The translations under genes and the position numbers were made by a program. Shown here one piece after another: positions 1 to 7,630 of a DNA stretch of 12,226 nucleotides; the first letter of the stretch is position 1; each line of letters opens with the position of its first letter. Origin of the DNA: Acidobacteriota bacterium (GTDB lineage: Bacteria > Acidobacteriota > Terriglobia > UBA7540); contig JAKAWN010000190.1 in assembly GCA_021827245.1 (NCBI GenBank), forward strand, positions 1-12,226, given 5' to 3'. Below the pieces are notes generated by a model. It ran no database searches. It was not told the DNA's origin and worked only from the letters and a program-made list of their open reading frames with translations.

Positions 1-597
1 CGGGTCTGCTGGAGAGCAACCTGCCAAGGAATACCCTGCTGGAAACTCATCGGTTCGATGAGGGAGGGCGTGGTCCGGAGGGATTGCGCCCTCACCGAAA
101 GGATAGATTTCCCCCTGCCTAAGAAAATTCATAGGAAAAGCTGCCGCGCAGCGGCCTCCTTGTTGTCACAATCTGGGAATCCCTTTTGAACAATTGAAGA
201 CGACGATGGTATCCAACGGAGACAACTTGGGCAAGGCCATCCATCCGCTGACCCCAAACCTCTCGACCAAGGAATCCAAGCCCGAGGCGAAGAAGGCGAA
301 AAAAGAAGCGAATCAGGACATCGGGGAGGCAAATAATTCCTGATCTTACGTCGAAGACTTCAAAGGTAGTCCATGTCGGGACTTGTCAAAATAGGTATTA
401 GAAAGCGGCGGAATCTCGACAGGGAGAGGTTGCGTTTGCCGAAGCGCCAGATCTCGACCAAAGAGGTCCCGCCGCGCCATAAGAATGGGCCGGTTCAGAG
501 ATGTCTGGCAATTGCTGCGGCCGGCTCTGCTGAGGATGCCGAAAGGCTCGTCATAAGCGGAATTCCTTAATGTTTTCGGTCCGCGATGGTGGAACTT
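1..597. other. Region without a confident gene
   Basis: No recognisable protein family was found on either strand. The plus strand is open from the left edge to a TAA at 120-122 (39 codons) and also in another frame to 189. Either could be the tail of an upstream gene, but neither resembles a family I know. Short ORFs at 346-606 (minus) and 373-570 (plus) overlap each other, and their translations suggest nothing. The one ORF here with coding-like third positions is listed separately at 206-343. Confidence 0.5.
206..343 (+). CDS. Possible small lysine-rich hypothetical protein (45 aa)
   Basis: The ORF runs from an ATG at 206-208 to a TGA at 341-343. The product is hydrophilic, with a Lys/Glu/Ala-rich stretch (KESKPEAKKAKKEANQD, roughly residues 23-39). 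It has no signal peptide and no membrane segment. About three quarters of its third codon positions are G or C, more than expected from the surrounding DNA, which favours real coding. Against it, the ribosome-binding site is poor (only a GAAG a few bases upstream), the protein is very short and I recognise no family. It may be a real small protein or the remnant of a larger one. No function is proposed. Confidence 0.25.
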   Translation: MVSNGDNLGKAIHPLTPNLSTKESKPEAKKAKKEANQDIGEANNS

Positions 598-625
598 GGA
601 GAGCACCAGGAGCCCGGTGGTCTCC
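598..625 (-). terminator. Stem-loop directly after the GH78-like gene
   Basis: On the minus strand the 28 bases directly after the TAA stop of the GH78-like gene fold into a hairpin. GGAGA pairs with TCTCC, then there is one C/C mismatch, then CACC pairs with GGTG, then G-T and G-C pairs close a four-base loop. No run of T follows, so it is not a textbook intrinsic terminator. It may stabilise the mRNA 3' end or act with Rho. Its position abutting the stop codon is the main support. Confidence 0.4.
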
Positions 626-3253
626 TTATGTAAATCGCAGATGCGCCGTCACGGGTTTACCTGGCGGCAGGCGATAGCGCCGCCATCCGTCGGGAGCCCC
701 TGTCGGCAGAGGTTCCAGATCGAGTTGCTCCCGCCTGTCCACAAGAAGTTGCCCCGCGCAATTTTCGGGCAGCGCCAGGCGCAATGTGCGCTCGCCGAGC
801 CTTCCCCGGCAGGCAAAAGCCAGCGGCCCTTTGACGGTGAAGGCCGTTAATTCCAGCAAATCCAGGTCGGCAAGCTGCGGGCGTATCTCGCAACTCGCGA
901 AGCCTGGCGCGAGTGGCTGGATCCCCGCCAGGCTCATGTAGGAAACATAGAGTGGCGCCACCGGACAATGGCTCCATTCGTCGGGAGAATCCGGCTCGAC
1001 ATGCCAATCTTCTTGAAGGGTATTGTTAAGCGTCACGGAAGGCATCGTGGCCCAACGCTCGCGGAAATCCTTGACGACCACGTCCGCGCGCCCGCCCTTG
1101 GCAAGCGCCCAGAGACGCCAGCCTTGGTTGGCCGGATAGGAAAAACCCATTTCCGGCGGGCAGTTGGCGAGCGCGGCGAGCCCGGCGGCGAAATCCCCGC
1201 GGGGATATTGATCGAAAAGGAGAGCGTTGGAAAGGGAGCGGTCGCAAAGCCGGACCTGCTTCTCTTCAGCAAGCCAGGGCCGGTTGATGACGAAGATCCG
1301 GCGCTCGGGATCCCAGAAAGTCCTGACCGCAGCCGCCTGAATCCTCCTCCCGAGGGTTCGCGCCGTTTGCGCGCGCGCCGGATCATCCATGGCCTCCGAG
1401 AGCGGCGCCAGGGCATGCTGGAGCATCGCGGCCGTGTAGAGATTAAACGCACACTGCTTGTGCCTCTGCCGCAAATAAGCAATGTGATCGATCCAGACGT
1501 AAGGGACGCCCAGGTGCTCCACCGGCAGCAGCCCATCCCGGCCTACAAGCCCGGCAAGGTATTCGGCAAACCGCAGAAGGCGCGGGTAAGGGTTCCGAAG
1601 CGTTTCGAGGTCGCCCGTGTAGAGGTGGTAGTAAAAGCAATCAAAGTTGAACTCGACCCCGTGATCGAGAATCGGCCCCCATTTAGTAAGGTGAAGTTGC
1701 CGCTCGAAGAGGCGGGCGAGGCGGTCATAAGCCGGCCAGCAATCGAGGAAGTAGCCGTCCAAGGTCATTCCCTGGCAGAAAGTGGTGACGAAGCGGGCGG
1801 GGAGTCGCCGCTCGCCAAAGGCATAATGGATGGCATGCAGTTGAAGGGCGCCGTCGCCGCTGTACTGCTGCCGCTCGCGGGCGACCCCGTCCATGACGGT
1901 CTCCAGGGCGCAGTTGTTGAGCGTATTGACGCTGGCTTCCATCAATTTCTGCAGTGCCGGCTCGGAATAGCGGATGCGCGGCGCGTTCGGCCAGGGAAAT
2001 ATCCGCCGCCGCAAGCCCACTTTGCGTACCACCACGCGCCCCGGACTGCCGTGGATGTGAAGTTGCAGCCAGCGGCAGGCTTCATAATCAAACTCCTCGA
2101 AGCGGTTGACGCCTTCCCGGCAAGTGAAGCGCGCCCAACTGTCAAAGTGCGTGTTGAGCAGGGCGGGGCCACCCATTTGGTGCGCTTCCTGTACCATCAG
2201 TTCCACCACGGTTCCAGCCGCGGCTTCGATGGTGAAATACGGCCAGCCCACCATCTCCTCCTGAAACACAAAAGTGAGGGCTGCCGCGCGTTGGCCATCC
2301 AGCTGCACTTCCCACTGGCCGGGTGCGATTTCCTTCGCGGCGGGCGTCCGGATGGCGCGAAACGCTTCAGGAGGAAGGAACTCGAAGTATTCTTCGAGGG
2401 GGCGCAGCCATTCAATCCATAACGATTCGGCGAGACCCAATACGGGAACGTCGCACTCGCGCATGTGCGGGACCCCGCGGGCCCGCAACCCGGCTTGGCC
2501 CAACTCCGCGCTCGTGTCCAGCATGTATTCGCTGTAACTCGAGCAGATGGGGGGCTTGTTAGCGGGACACTCAAGGAGCAGCGGTTGCAGCCAGTTCTTG
2601 TCCGGAACAAAGTTCGGGGTGGTCCAACTGTACGGGTAGAGCCGCGCGTCGAATTCCTCCTGCAACGATCGCAGGTACCAGCGCTTGTAATGGCCCGGCG
2701 GCCAGGCGCGCGCCAGCAACACGCGCCAGGTGTCATCGGACACAATGGTTTGCTTGCTCCCGCCGGAGCCTTCGATTTCCAGCCAACAGAGAAATCCCGG
2801 CTTGCCCGCCGGCCAAGTCCCGTCACCCTGCCCGTAGAAAAGTACTTGCGCCGCGAGCACGTTCGTGCCTGCCGCGAGCACCTCAGTCAGGTCAACAGGA
2901 TCAGCCTCCAGCCAGCGCGGATCAAAAGGCGCGGGCCCCCACTGGATGCGGCGATCGTTGACCATGAGGAGGTATCGGCTGTCGGCTGCAATCCAGCCCC
3001 GCGCCACGCGGGGCTTTTCTGGAAGTTCAAATTGGCGACGAAACAGCAGGAAAGTGTTCTGCAAGGTGCGGCCCGAGGGATACCACAACCAGCGTGCCGG
3101 GGCGAGATCGGGCAGCGGCGTGACGGCACGGATCGGAGGAACTTCCTTGGGCACATCAAATGACACCGGTGCTTGAGAATGAGCTTTGCGGCCTCCGGCA
3201 AGTAGCACTCCGCTGGTGAGTGCGGACTGCTTGATGAAATCACGTCGTCGCAT
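626..3253 (-). CDS. Exported GH78-like glycosidase (alpha-L-rhamnosidase family)
   Basis: The 875-residue product is in the size range of bacterial GH78 alpha-L-rhamnosidases, which release terminal rhamnose from plant glycosides and polysaccharides. Residues 1-28 are a Tat-type signal: a twin arginine (RRRDFIK), a hydrophobic stretch and an AHSQ-like end. Residues 55-180 resemble the N-terminal carbohydrate-binding beta-sandwich (DSRYLLMVND, GPAPFDPRW). The helical barrel spans roughly 430-770 and carries DGVARERQQYSGDG at 455-468. D455, E460 and D467 keep the +5/+12 spacing of the acidic cluster in Bacillus RhaB (from memory D567, E572, D579), and E748 in TLQEDW fits its C-terminal Glu. The tail from 773 (LAGIQPLAPGF) matches the C-terminal sandwich. 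The ATG is chosen because it opens the Tat motif; AGGAGG lies 12 bases upstream. The sialidase-fold gene is 140 bases upstream on the same strand, so the two are probably co-transcribed. Exact substrate is unknown; GH106 or other six-hairpin enzymes are less likely. Confidence 0.82.
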   Translation of the reverse strand: MRRRDFIKQSALTSGVLLAGGRKAHSQAPVSFDVPKEVPPIRAVTPLPDLAPARWLWYPSGRTLQNTFLLFRRQFELPEKPRVARGWIAADSRYLLMVNDRRIQWGPAPFDPRWLEADPVDLTEVLAAGTNVLAAQVLFYGQGDGTWPAGKPGFLCWLEIEGSGGSKQTIVSDDTWRVLLARAWPPGHYKRWYLRSLQEEFDARLYPYSWTTPNFVPDKNWLQPLLLECPANKPPICSSYSEYMLDTSAELGQAGLRARGVPHMRECDVPVLGLAESLWIEWLRPLEEYFEFLPPEAFRAIRTPAAKEIAPGQWEVQLDGQRAAALTFVFQEEMVGWPYFTIEAAAGTVVELMVQEAHQMGGPALLNTHFDSWARFTCREGVNRFEEFDYEACRWLQLHIHGSPGRVVVRKVGLRRRIFPWPNAPRIRYSEPALQKLMEASVNTLNNCALETVMDGVARERQQYSGDGALQLHAIHYAFGERRLPARFVTTFCQGMTLDGYFLDCWPAYDRLARLFERQLHLTKWGPILDHGVEFNFDCFYYHLYTGDLETLRNPYPRLLRFAEYLAGLVGRDGLLPVEHLGVPYVWIDHIAYLRQRHKQCAFNLYTAAMLQHALAPLSEAMDDPARAQTARTLGRRIQAAAVRTFWDPERRIFVINRPWLAEEKQVRLCDRSLSNALLFDQYPRGDFAAGLAALANCPPEMGFSYPANQGWRLWALAKGGRADVVVKDFRERWATMPSVTLNNTLQEDWHVEPDSPDEWSHCPVAPLYVSYMSLAGIQPLAPGFASCEIRPQLADLDLLELTAFTVKGPLAFACRGRLGERTLRLALPENCAGQLLVDRREQLDLEPLPTGAPDGWRRYRLPPGKPVTAHLRFT

Positions 3254-3393
3254 ACTGAGCTGTCACCTCCTGCCAAGTCCTGGGAAACGGCAATTCCTTT
3301 CCTTCTCGCGGGCCACGACCCGCACGACCGCCCATTTCTTGCGCCTTTTTAGGATTCCCTACGCCCTGCCTCGCATCATGGTGTTCTTCTCGG
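3254..3393 (-). other. Intergenic spacer between the two glycosidase-like genes
   Basis: This 140-base gap separates the BNR-fold gene from the GH78-like gene. It contains a short perfect hairpin (GCGGG/CCCGC around a six-base loop, plus-strand 3308-3323) without a T run, and the AGGAGG ribosome-binding site of the downstream gene. No convincing promoter was found, which is consistent with a two-gene operon. Confidence 0.4.
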
Positions 3394-4617
3394 CTACTTA
3401 GGATGCACTTCCACGAAGGTTCCATAAATGACATCAGCGGACGTATGGTCGGTGTCGGGAATCGGGTAATCCCCGTACGGCGTGCTGTCATACACGACCA
3501 GCAATTCGCCCGGGCGCACTTCGGTAAAGTCCGTGTAGCATTTGCTTTTCCCGGTGAAGATGGGCGTGACGTGCGTCCACTTGCGCCCGGTTCCATCCAC
3601 GCTGAAAATGATGGTGACGGGACTCGGCCGGCCGTACGTGCAGGCGAGCGCCCCGTCGCTGAGCCGCCGGATGCGCGGGTCTACCCCCTTGAAGGGGAGC
3701 GGGCGGGGTGGTGTCCAGGTCTTTCCGTCGTCCGAGGACCAAGCCTCCCCCATGAATCCCCACCCCGTTCTGAAAACTGCGTACAGCCTCTTGTCCCGGA
3801 GCCAAACGATGTCCGTTTCATCGCCGCCTTCCCGGCCCATTCCGGGCCAAGGCTTCAGGTTAAATCCTAGAGCGGCGATGGTGGAATATTCATTCCAAGT
3901 CTTGCCCCCATCCGCTGAGCGCAGCAGCACCGAGCGATAGTACTTGGGGTCACGTTCCGTCATGTAGTAAAAGGGCACCAGCAGATCACCATTCAACCCC
4001 CGAACGATCGACCCCCAGGGAACTCCGGCGATTTGGTCGTTGACCTTCGACACCAGTGGTTTGCCCGCAAAAGCTTGAATGGGCCGCATCAGCGCCGGCT
4101 GGGCCAGACGGATGACAATGTCCCGGCGCTTCTTGATCTCGAGCCCGTCGCGGCTGACGATGGTCAGGCTGGTGCGGAATTGTTTCGACTGGCCTGGCGG
4201 GTCGGGTATCAAGTCCAAGCCCATAACCCACACCGTGCCATCCGGCAGAGGCGTTGGAGTGTAGGCCCCTTGGGAAGAGAGACCCAGCAGGGGATGCCGC
4301 CGCCCCCAGGTGGCCCCTCCGTCCTGCGAAAAGCACGACCCGGCGCTGCGTCCTTCGGGATTGGTTTCATCGGGGCTGGTCGTCACATTGCAGATGATTT
4401 CCCCGGCGGGCAATCGCACCAGCGACGGGAACCAGCAATACCCCCGCGAGGCGGTGATTCTTACGGTTTGTCCTAATCGGACTTCGAAGTTACTGGCCTG
4501 CTGGCCGCTACTTTTGGCGGTTGAAAAGAGCAATGAGGTGGCGACCAGGCACGCGGTAATGAGCCCGGCGGGCAATTCTACGCGAAACGACCTTACTTCT
4601 TTTTTGTACTTCGTCAT
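3394..4617 (-). CDS. Exported BNR-repeat / sialidase-fold protein
   Basis: The 407-residue product has Asp-box (BNR) motifs SQDGGATW (97-104), SADGGKTW (234-241) and SSDDGKTW (294-301), plus a degenerate SVDGTGRKW (339-347). These mark a beta-propeller of the sialidase/neuraminidase superfamily. The N-terminus has basic residues followed by a hydrophobic stretch at about 17-34, so it is probably secreted or envelope-attached. In true sialidases a FRIP motif near the first blade supplies the first of three arginines binding the substrate carboxylate. Here the equivalent segment reads CWFPSLVRLP (61-70), with Trp or Phe where Arg is expected, so sialic acid hydrolysis should not be assumed. The start is supported by AGGAAG seven bases upstream of the ATG. 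The GH78-like gene lies 140 bases downstream on the same strand, suggesting a joint role in breaking down a glycan. Other propeller hydrolases, or a lectin-like binder, remain possible. Confidence 0.75.
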   Translation of the reverse strand: MTKYKKEVRSFRVELPAGLITACLVATSLLFSTAKSSGQQASNFEVRLGQTVRITASRGYCWFPSLVRLPAGEIICNVTTSPDETNPEGRSAGSCFSQDGGATWGRRHPLLGLSSQGAYTPTPLPDGTVWVMGLDLIPDPPGQSKQFRTSLTIVSRDGLEIKKRRDIVIRLAQPALMRPIQAFAGKPLVSKVNDQIAGVPWGSIVRGLNGDLLVPFYYMTERDPKYYRSVLLRSADGGKTWNEYSTIAALGFNLKPWPGMGREGGDETDIVWLRDKRLYAVFRTGWGFMGEAWSSDDGKTWTPPRPLPFKGVDPRIRRLSDGALACTYGRPSPVTIIFSVDGTGRKWTHVTPIFTGKSKCYTDFTEVRPGELLVVYDSTPYGDYPIPDTDHTSADVIYGTFVEVHPK

Positions 4618-4887
4618 TTCAAATCTTCCTGACGCTTTGTTTGAGCGCAGGGCTTTGCGCTCGTACCCAAGATATCCTGGCTCTATTTGAGTTGGATTTC
4701 AACCTCAGTCAAGTTTGGCCAATCTCCGCCATCCGGAAAAGTGAAAATGGCTCGATGCCAGATCCAACGGTAGCCGTTTGAAACGCTGTAGCGTGCGGCT
4801 CAGGGCTTTGGGGTTTCGCGGGCAATGGAACAGAAAACCGACTTAAGACGTCATCGTAGAGACCATCGCATCCTGCAGCGAAATATT

Positions 4888-4976
4888 ATGTGTCCAATCG
4901 GCGCTCGACGGCGCGAACAGCTGGCGGGTTCAAGGCTGTTGGACACATATTTTGTCCAGGCACATTCCATGGACAA
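4888..4976. repeat. Cluster of TGTCCA inverted repeats
   Basis: ATGTGTCCAA (4888-4897) is mirrored exactly by TTGGACACAT (4939-4948), a perfect 10-bp inverted repeat with a 41-base loop. Just beyond, TTGTCCA (4952-4958) pairs with TGGACAA (4970-4976) across 11 bases. The core TGTCCA thus appears four times in alternating orientation within 90 bases. It could be a mobile-element end, a structured RNA or a protein-binding array. No flanking transposase or target duplication was recognised. Confidence 0.5.
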
Positions 4977-5002
4977 CCTCTTCGTTGGCAACGTGGATAC
5001 CT

Positions 5003-5018
5003 TCCACTTTCTAGTGGA
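5003..5018. repeat. Perfect 6-bp hairpin with TTCT loop
   Basis: TCCACT (5003-5008) and AGTGGA (5013-5018) are perfect complements around a four-base loop. No T run follows on either strand, so it is not called a terminator. It sits just beyond the TGTCCA repeat cluster and may be part of the same structured element. Confidence 0.35.
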
Positions 5019-5190
5019 GCCTCATTGTTCAGGATAGGAGGATGTGAAGGACAGCAAGAGTCAGGCTCTTACTGAGAAATGCGGGATAATGTAGGAGGCA
5101 AAGTGAATTCAGATCCTGCATCCTGCAGAACCAGTCATAAACCCTGCAATATGCATGGTCCGTACGCTTGGGATAATGCCTTGGGAGGCT

Positions 5191-6543
5191 CTATTCTGGC
5201 CTTCCAAGAGAATGATACTCAAAGCCTCGTTGAGACATTACGCCGGGGTTAAGCAGGTTCCGGCCGTCTAGAACCAGTGGCCGAGCCATCGCATCGTGAA
5301 TTCGCTTCCAATCCAGTGTACGGAACTCCGGCCATTCTGTTGCAATCAGCACCGCATCCGCATCCCTGGCGACGTCATAAGGATTTTCGCAGTAGTTGAC
5401 CTTGGGTAACAGTTCGCGGGATCGCTCCATCGCCGCTGGATCGTAGGCACTGATCTGGGCACCTTCCGTGAGCAGTTGCTTGACCAATTCAAGGGGTGGA
5501 GAAAATCGGATATCGTCAGTGTTGGGTTTGAAAGCCAGCCCCAGCACGCCGATCCTCTTGTTCTTGATCACCCATAGGGCGGTGCGGATTTTGTTGACAA
5601 AATGGATGATACGGCGCTTGTTGATTAGCTCCACTTCTTTCAGAAGAGCAAAATCCATTCCCGCGCGTTCCGCCAGCCGGATAAAGGCCTGAACGTCTTT
5701 CGGCAGGCAGAATCCGCCAAACCCGAGGCCTGCGTTCAGAAACTGCGGTCCGATTCTCGGGTCAAGGCCCATGGCCCGCGTCACCTCTTCGACGCTAGCA
5801 CCCAGCAACTCGCACAAATCAGCGATGGCATTTGCATAGGAAATCTTCAGAGCAAGGAAGGAATTTGACGCATGCTTGATCAGCTCAGCGCTGTTAATGT
5901 TGGTCACCAGAAAATGAGGCGGATCCCGGGGCGGGCAGGCCGGTGCATGGATAGGGCAGTTAAACCGCCCATCGATAATGGGCTGATAAATATCCCGAAG
6001 CTGTCTTTCCGCAGACTCATCATCAACACCCACAACAATCCGATCGGGATGCAGGAAATCTTCTACCGCCGTCCCTTCACGGAGAAATTCCGGGTTGGAT
6101 GCCACGCCGAAGCCCTTCCCGTTCTTCCGGCCGTAAACTGCCAACGCCTGCTTAAGCTGCCGTCCGGTCTGCACCGGCACGGTGCTCTTTTCGACCACCA
6201 GTTTTGGTGCGTTCGCCTCGGTCCCGATCATCCGCGCAACCGAGTCGATCGCGGAAAGATCAGCGTCTCCATTTTCGAGCGGCGGCGTTCCGACACAGAT
6301 AAAAACAGCTTCGCCAAAGCGGACTGCCTTACCCCCATCGGTCGTAAACTTCAACCGATTTTCCTGCACGTTTTTTGCAACCACCTGATCCAGGTGGAGC
6401 TCGTAGATGGGAATCTGCCCGACGTTAAGCTTGGCGATCTTGCTCTCATCGTTGTCAGTGCACATCACTTCATGGCCGGCCTCGGCAAGACAAGCACCCG
6501 TCACAAGACCGACATATCCAACACCAATAACTGAAATCTGCAT
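5191..6543 (-). CDS. ugd: UDP-glucose 6-dehydrogenase
   Basis: This 450-residue cytosolic enzyme oxidises UDP-glucose to UDP-glucuronate with two NAD+, feeding acidic exopolysaccharide, capsule or lipopolysaccharide synthesis. All family hallmarks are visible: an N-terminal Rossmann motif GVGYVG (7-12); STVPV (120-124) with the catalytic Thr; SNPEFLREG (149-157) with E152 and E156; the central helix with K223 and N227; the catalytic cysteine C279 in GFGGFCLPKD with D283; the second NAD domain from about 325 (RIGVLGLAFKPNTDD); and DGRNLLNP (426-433). The relative spacing of these residues fits the Streptococcus pyogenes enzyme as I remember it. There is a Cys/Pro-rich insertion (CPIHAPACPPRDPPH, 196-210) before the central helix that most homologues lack. 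The start is supported by GGGAGG six bases upstream of the ATG. It follows the NusG-like gene on the same strand after a 385-base leader. Identity is near certain; which polymer it serves is not shown. Confidence 0.96.
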   Translation of the reverse strand: MQISVIGVGYVGLVTGACLAEAGHEVMCTDNDESKIAKLNVGQIPIYELHLDQVVAKNVQENRLKFTTDGGKAVRFGEAVFICVGTPPLENGDADLSAIDSVARMIGTEANAPKLVVEKSTVPVQTGRQLKQALAVYGRKNGKGFGVASNPEFLREGTAVEDFLHPDRIVVGVDDESAERQLRDIYQPIIDGRFNCPIHAPACPPRDPPHFLVTNINSAELIKHASNSFLALKISYANAIADLCELLGASVEEVTRAMGLDPRIGPQFLNAGLGFGGFCLPKDVQAFIRLAERAGMDFALLKEVELINKRRIIHFVNKIRTALWVIKNKRIGVLGLAFKPNTDDIRFSPPLELVKQLLTEGAQISAYDPAAMERSRELLPKVNYCENPYDVARDADAVLIATEWPEFRTLDWKRIHDAMARPLVLDGRNLLNPGVMSQRGFEYHSLGRPE

Positions 6544-6711
6544 TCCGAACCTCCCAACTCTGTGTTTCTGCCAAGCGCCCCTCCACGAAAATCGCTACAA
6601 GGGAAAACTTGGTGCCATCTGGAAGATGCTTCCCGAAACGTGATCATAATCAAAACGGTGAGACGGAGACGCGCCTGTAAATGCTGCACTGCGGGCTGAT
6701 AAGAAAACCAC

Positions 6712-6727
6712 AGCGATACGCCTGCCA
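6712..6727 (-). promoter_or_regulatory. Possible sigma-54 promoter for ugd
   Basis: The minus strand reads TGGCAGGCGTATCGCT, with GG and GC separated by exactly ten bases as sigma-54 promoters require. It differs from the consensus TGGCAC-N5-TTGCW at two positions. Transcription would start near 6701, giving a 5' untranslated region of about 158 bases before ugd. The match is weaker than those at 8602-8617 and 11687-11702 and may be chance. Confidence 0.33.
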
Positions 6728-6896
6728 CAGCCTGATGCTCGTTGGAAATAAATCCTCCGGGCGCTGGGTATCCATCCTCTTACCCTGGATCCAAGTGCCC
6801 AGGATTCCGCCCAGTTGGTAACGGACTTCACCTCAACCAGTTGTACACAAAATCCTGCCAGTAACAAACAGCGATATCCTTCCGAATTCCTGCTGG

Positions 6897-6924
6897 AAGC
6901 AACAGAACTTCTGAAAAGTTGCTT
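6897..6924 (-). terminator. Stem-loop just after the NusG-like stop codon
   Basis: AAGCAAC and GTTGCTT form a perfect 7-bp inverted repeat around 14 bases, starting four bases after the minus-strand TAG of the antiterminator gene. An alternative nested hairpin AACTT/AAGTT uses part of the same bases, so two mutually exclusive folds are possible. No T run follows, so intrinsic termination is uncertain. Confidence 0.3.
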
Positions 6925-6928
6925 TGGA

Positions 6929-7522
6929 CTACCCGCACGCAAGCATCGGCCCACTGGCGACAGCAGGAAGCCCTGATGCGCTATGGCGAACTGCCCGCTC
7001 TACGAGCGACCCGTCTATCTCGACCGATACAGATTTTTCCAGCAATTCCACGGACAATACCAAGCGGCACATGTTTTTCTTCCGAACCAGGATTCCTTCG
7101 ATCCCTTCAAGTGGACCGGACTTTACCCTTACCCAGTCACCGCACCTCAGGAAAGGATGGGGCTCAGCCTTAAGCGTATTCTCAACGACTCGCCGTATTG
7201 CTTCAATCTCTTCGTCTGGGATCGTGCTTGAGCGTCCCGCATAACCCACCACACCGATTGTTCCCGGGGTTGTAAGGATTGCAAGCCGACGATCCAGCCC
7301 ACCGTGCAGAAAGACGTAACTCGGATATAACGGCAACGAGAGGATCCTGTTCCGGTCCTTCCATCGATGGGTTGTCGTATACAGTGGTAAGAAGACCTCA
7401 AAGCTCTTCTTCGAGAGGAGATCGGCAACTGTCTTTTCGTGCTGGTGGCGCGTGTAAAGAGCGTGCCACCCCTGCCGCAGTTCCTCCTCGATCGATCGGC
7501 CCAAGATCCCTGTGTTTGGCAT
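6929..7522 (-). CDS. NusG-like (UpxY/LoaP-type) transcription antiterminator
   Basis: The 197-residue product has the specialised NusG architecture: an NGN domain at about 17-112 beginning WHALYTRHQHEKTVADLL, with the characteristic PLYPSYVFLH at 64-73, then a KOW domain at about 127-170 with GDWVRVKSGPLEGIEG. Such proteins bind RNA polymerase and reduce pausing and termination in long operons, commonly capsule or exopolysaccharide operons. The start at 7522 is preferred over an in-frame start at 7696, because GAGGGAG lies seven bases upstream of this ATG and the extra 58 residues would be low-complexity and Arg/Gly-rich with no domain. It lies between the PEP-CTERM gene and ugd on the same strand, supporting a role in polysaccharide transcription. 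It is too diverged to be the housekeeping NusG. Its target operon is inferred, not shown. Confidence 0.88.
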   Translation of the reverse strand: MPNTGILGRSIEEELRQGWHALYTRHQHEKTVADLLSKKSFEVFLPLYTTTHRWKDRNRILSLPLYPSYVFLHGGLDRRLAILTTPGTIGVVGYAGRSSTIPDEEIEAIRRVVENTLKAEPHPFLRCGDWVRVKSGPLEGIEGILVRKKNMCRLVLSVELLEKSVSVEIDGSLVERAVRHSASGLPAVASGPMLACG

Positions 7523-7529
7523 CAAGCTA

Positions 7530-7536
7530 CTCCCTC
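7530..7536 (-). promoter_or_regulatory. Ribosome-binding site setting the NusG-like start
   Basis: GAGGGAG on the minus strand lies seven bases before the ATG at 7522-7520. It decides for the 197-residue form over the longer reading from 7696, which has no comparable site noted. Confidence 0.7.
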
Positions 7537-7601
7537 TGCCCCGGGCTATCCGTCGTCCTGCACCGCCGCCTGACTCTGGGCGACTCCGGTCACTCCGCAA
7601 A

Positions 7602-7630
7602 ATTGTCGGGGGCTGAACACCACGTTTCAG
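7602..7630 (-). promoter_or_regulatory. Weak sigma-70-type promoter candidate for the NusG-like gene
   Basis: CTGAAA (minus strand, 7630-7625) and GACAAT (7607-7602) each match four of six consensus bases and are 17 bases apart. A start near 7595 would leave about 70 untranslated bases. A scan for GG-N10-GC gave no good sigma-54 site in this gap, so read-through from the PEP-CTERM promoter is the alternative. Confidence 0.22.

Larger units (their letters stand above)
4618..5190. other. 573-base gap between ugd and the BNR-fold gene
   Basis: I see no supportable gene; the short plus-strand ORFs at 4825-5037 and 4890-5075 lack ribosome-binding sites and familiar sequence. The gap holds a cluster of TGTCCA/TGGACA inverted repeats and a perfect 6-bp hairpin (both listed separately). 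The 11-mer GCATCCTGCAG occurs at about 4868 and again at about 5118. No clear promoter for the BNR-fold gene and no terminator for ugd could be read. Confidence 0.5.
6544..6928 (-). other. Long leader region upstream of ugd
   Basis: This 385-base non-coding stretch lies between the NusG-like gene and ugd, both on the minus strand. It holds a stem-loop directly after the antiterminator stop codon and a possible -24/-12 element at 6712-6727 (both listed). A second site has a perfect TGGCAC but TC instead of GC at -12 (6602-6617). NusG/UpxY-type proteins act on leader regions of polysaccharide operons in other bacteria, so this leader is a candidate target. I could not recognise an ops/JUMPstart motif. 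Confidence 0.4.

Noticed and set aside
968..2422. 484-codon plus-strand ORF opposite the GH78-like gene
   Set aside because: Antisense shadow of a gene with clear family motifs; its translation resembles no family and it has no ribosome-binding context.
4825..5037. 70-codon plus-strand ORF in the ugd/BNR gap
   Set aside because: No ribosome-binding site, no recognisable sequence, and it overlaps the inverted-repeat cluster.
6602..6617. TGGCACCAAGTTTTCC as a sigma-54 promoter for ugd
   Set aside because: The -24 element is perfect but the essential GC at -12 is TC; kept only as an alternative to 6712-6727.
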